NCBI GenBank assembly: GCA_018650845.1
Contig: JABIFF010000002.1
Coordinates: 62,001-126,000 of the forward strand
Length of the DNA stretch: 64,000 nt
Direction: 5' to 3'
Source: Chloroflexota bacterium
Lineage (GTDB): Bacteria; Chloroflexota; Dehalococcoidia; Lucifugimonadales; Lucifugimonadaceae
The translations under genes were made by a program, and so were the position numbers. The notes under the pieces were generated by a model. The model saw only the letters and a list, made by a program, of their open reading frames with translations, did no database searches and had not been told where the DNA came from. Of the stretch, positions 63,026 through 64,000 are shown piece after piece (position 1 is the stretch's first letter; every line of letters begins with the position of its first letter).

Positions 63026-64000
63026 ATGCCATTGAGTGAAGACCGAATTAACTACCTCGACCACGCTGCTACCACGCCGGTGCGACCTGAGGTGCTCGAA
63101 AAAATGCTGCCGTATTTCACTGAGAAATTCGGTAACCCGTCTAGTCTTTATTCGATAGCGGGCGAGGCGCGGTACGGCGTCGATGAGGCTCGCGAGTTAG
63201 TGGCAGCGGCGTTAGGTTCACGATCAAACGAGATCGTATTTACGGGTGGCGGGTCGGAATCGAACAATCTGGCGATCAAGGGCTTGGCTGCCCTTCGCAC
63301 ACCCGCTTCCGGGCATATCGTGACGACTGCTATTGAACACCACGCCGTTATTCACCCCGTCGAACAGCTCGAAAAGTTGGGATACGAGGCTACATACGTT
63401 GGGGTAGACAGCACCGGGCGTGTTGATCCAGACAAATTTGCTGCCGCCATTCGACCGGATACGTTTCTCGCGAGTGTGATGCTCGTGAACAACGAGGTGG
63501 GCACGATTCAAGATGTTGCCGAAATTTCCCGGAAAGCCAAAGCCGCTTCCGAAAAATTAGGTGGGAAAATCTTTGTTCACACCGATGCGGTTCAAGGTGC
63601 GGGAAAGGTTTCACTGAACGTTGATGAACTTGGCGTCGACTTGATGAGCCTGTCCGGACACAAGATTTACGGACCTAAAGGAACTGGCATTCTCTACGTG
63701 CGACGTGGAGTAGTACTGGAACCGTTGATCGCCGGTGGGGGGCAAGAACGCCAGCGTAGATCTGGAACTGAGAACGTGGCGAGCATCGTCGGAATTGGAG
63801 AGGCTCTCACGCTCGCCGAGGCCGAACGGGTTGCTTCCCGAGATCATTTCCATGCCCTTTCGACCAGGCTTATTGAAGGAATCGCCGAAACAATTCCTGA
63901 ATCTTCTTTTAACGGCAACGGGAATCAGACCTCCCGAGTGCCAGAGATAGCCAATTTTTCTTTCCCCGGTGTCGAGGGAGAACCAATCTTGTTGGGACTC
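63026..64000 (+). CDS. cysteine desulfurase (IscS/NifS family), right-truncated
   Basis: The first 325 residues of a class V aminotransferase-fold desulfurase; the frame runs off the window. It begins I-N-Y-L-D-H-A-A-T-T-P-V-R-P-E-V and contains T-G-G-G-S-E-S-N-N and I-E-H-H-A-V. V-N-N-E-V-G-T-I-Q, H-T-D-A-V-Q and the Schiff-base Lys in S-G-H-K-I-Y-G-P-K-G follow. The active-site cysteine loop lies beyond the edge. It supplies sulfur for Fe-S clusters or tRNA thiolation, and could in principle feed selenium metabolism. Confidence 0.95.
   Translation, partial: MPLSEDRINYLDHAATTPVRPEVLEKMLPYFTEKFGNPSSLYSIAGEARYGVDEARELVAAALGSRSNEIVFTGGGSESNNLAIKGLAALRTPASGHIVTTAIEHHAVIHPVEQLEKLGYEATYVGVDSTGRVDPDKFAAAIRPDTFLASVMLVNNEVGTIQDVAEISRKAKAASEKLGGKIFVHTDAVQGAGKVSLNVDELGVDLMSLSGHKIYGPKGTGILYVRRGVVLEPLIAGGGQERQRRSGTENVASIVGIGEALTLAEAERVASRDHFHALSTRLIEGIAETIPESSFNGNGNQTSRVPEIANFSFPGVEGEPILLGL

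Overview
The window is a densely packed bacterial chromosome segment with about 60 protein genes, one tRNA gene, no rRNA and no phage or transposase gene. Base composition looks balanced. Gene content suggests a free-living Chloroflexota-type bacterium, SAR202/Dehalococcoidia-like. Pointers are the GldA/GldF/GldG/DUF4340 transporter set, many TTG starts, UvrB, a MoaD-MoaE fusion, HpcH/HpaI aldolase and PHP-type enzymes. No marker gene settles the lineage, so this is an inference.

Layout. 1-13 kb holds metabolic enzymes (SMP-30-like end fragment, SelA-like PLP enzyme, hydroxyisobutyrate-DH-like protein, D-2-hydroxyacid DH, aldolase, aminotransferase), the Mrp/SufT Fe-S pair and uvrB. 12.7-18.4 kb holds an MmcB-like nuclease, a divergent FtsZ-like GTPase, a membrane-bound GAF/winged-helix regulator and a DEAD-box helicase with a long repetitive R/S/D tail. 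18.6-26 kb holds a kinase-like protein, an epimerase, a PHP protein and two thiol-redox proteins. 26-31.9 kb holds yebC-rimM-khpA-rpsP, moaD-moaE and a DrrAB-type exporter. 32-37.7 kb holds tRNA-Ser(GCU), the NAD genes (nadX, nadA, nadC with miaB), dtd and an FmdB-like protein. 37.8-45.3 kb holds a HAD protein, purL, purQ, rpsU, gltX, rluD and lspA. 45.4-57.8 kb holds threonine aldolase, a NatAB-type transporter, rarA, smr, selA, coaE and a CbbQ-Nudix-CbbO set. 58.3-64 kb holds the gldA-gldF-gldG-DUF4340 operon and a truncated cysteine desulfurase.

The most notable result is a likely selenoprotein. The thioredoxin/NHL-repeat gene (NHLRC2-like) looks truncated if read from its first downstream ATG. 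Reading through an in-frame TGA at 22454-22456 restores the full thioredoxin domain, with that TGA exactly at the first redox cysteine (Y-C-U-I-N-C). A 7-bp hairpin with a 4-nt G-containing loop follows at a distance suitable for a bacterial SECIS element, and a genuine selA lies 28 kb away in the same window.

Other points of interest are: a helicase N-terminus hidden upstream of its first ATG, built on five 51-bp tandem repeats; an FtsZ paralog whose T7 catalytic loop is altered; an alpha/beta-hydrolase-fold protein lacking its whole catalytic triad; and a family of mosaic, hairpin-rich intergenic elements at about 9.4, 12.6, 20.0, 32.2 and 57.9 kb, one with roughly 50-bp terminal inverted repeats.
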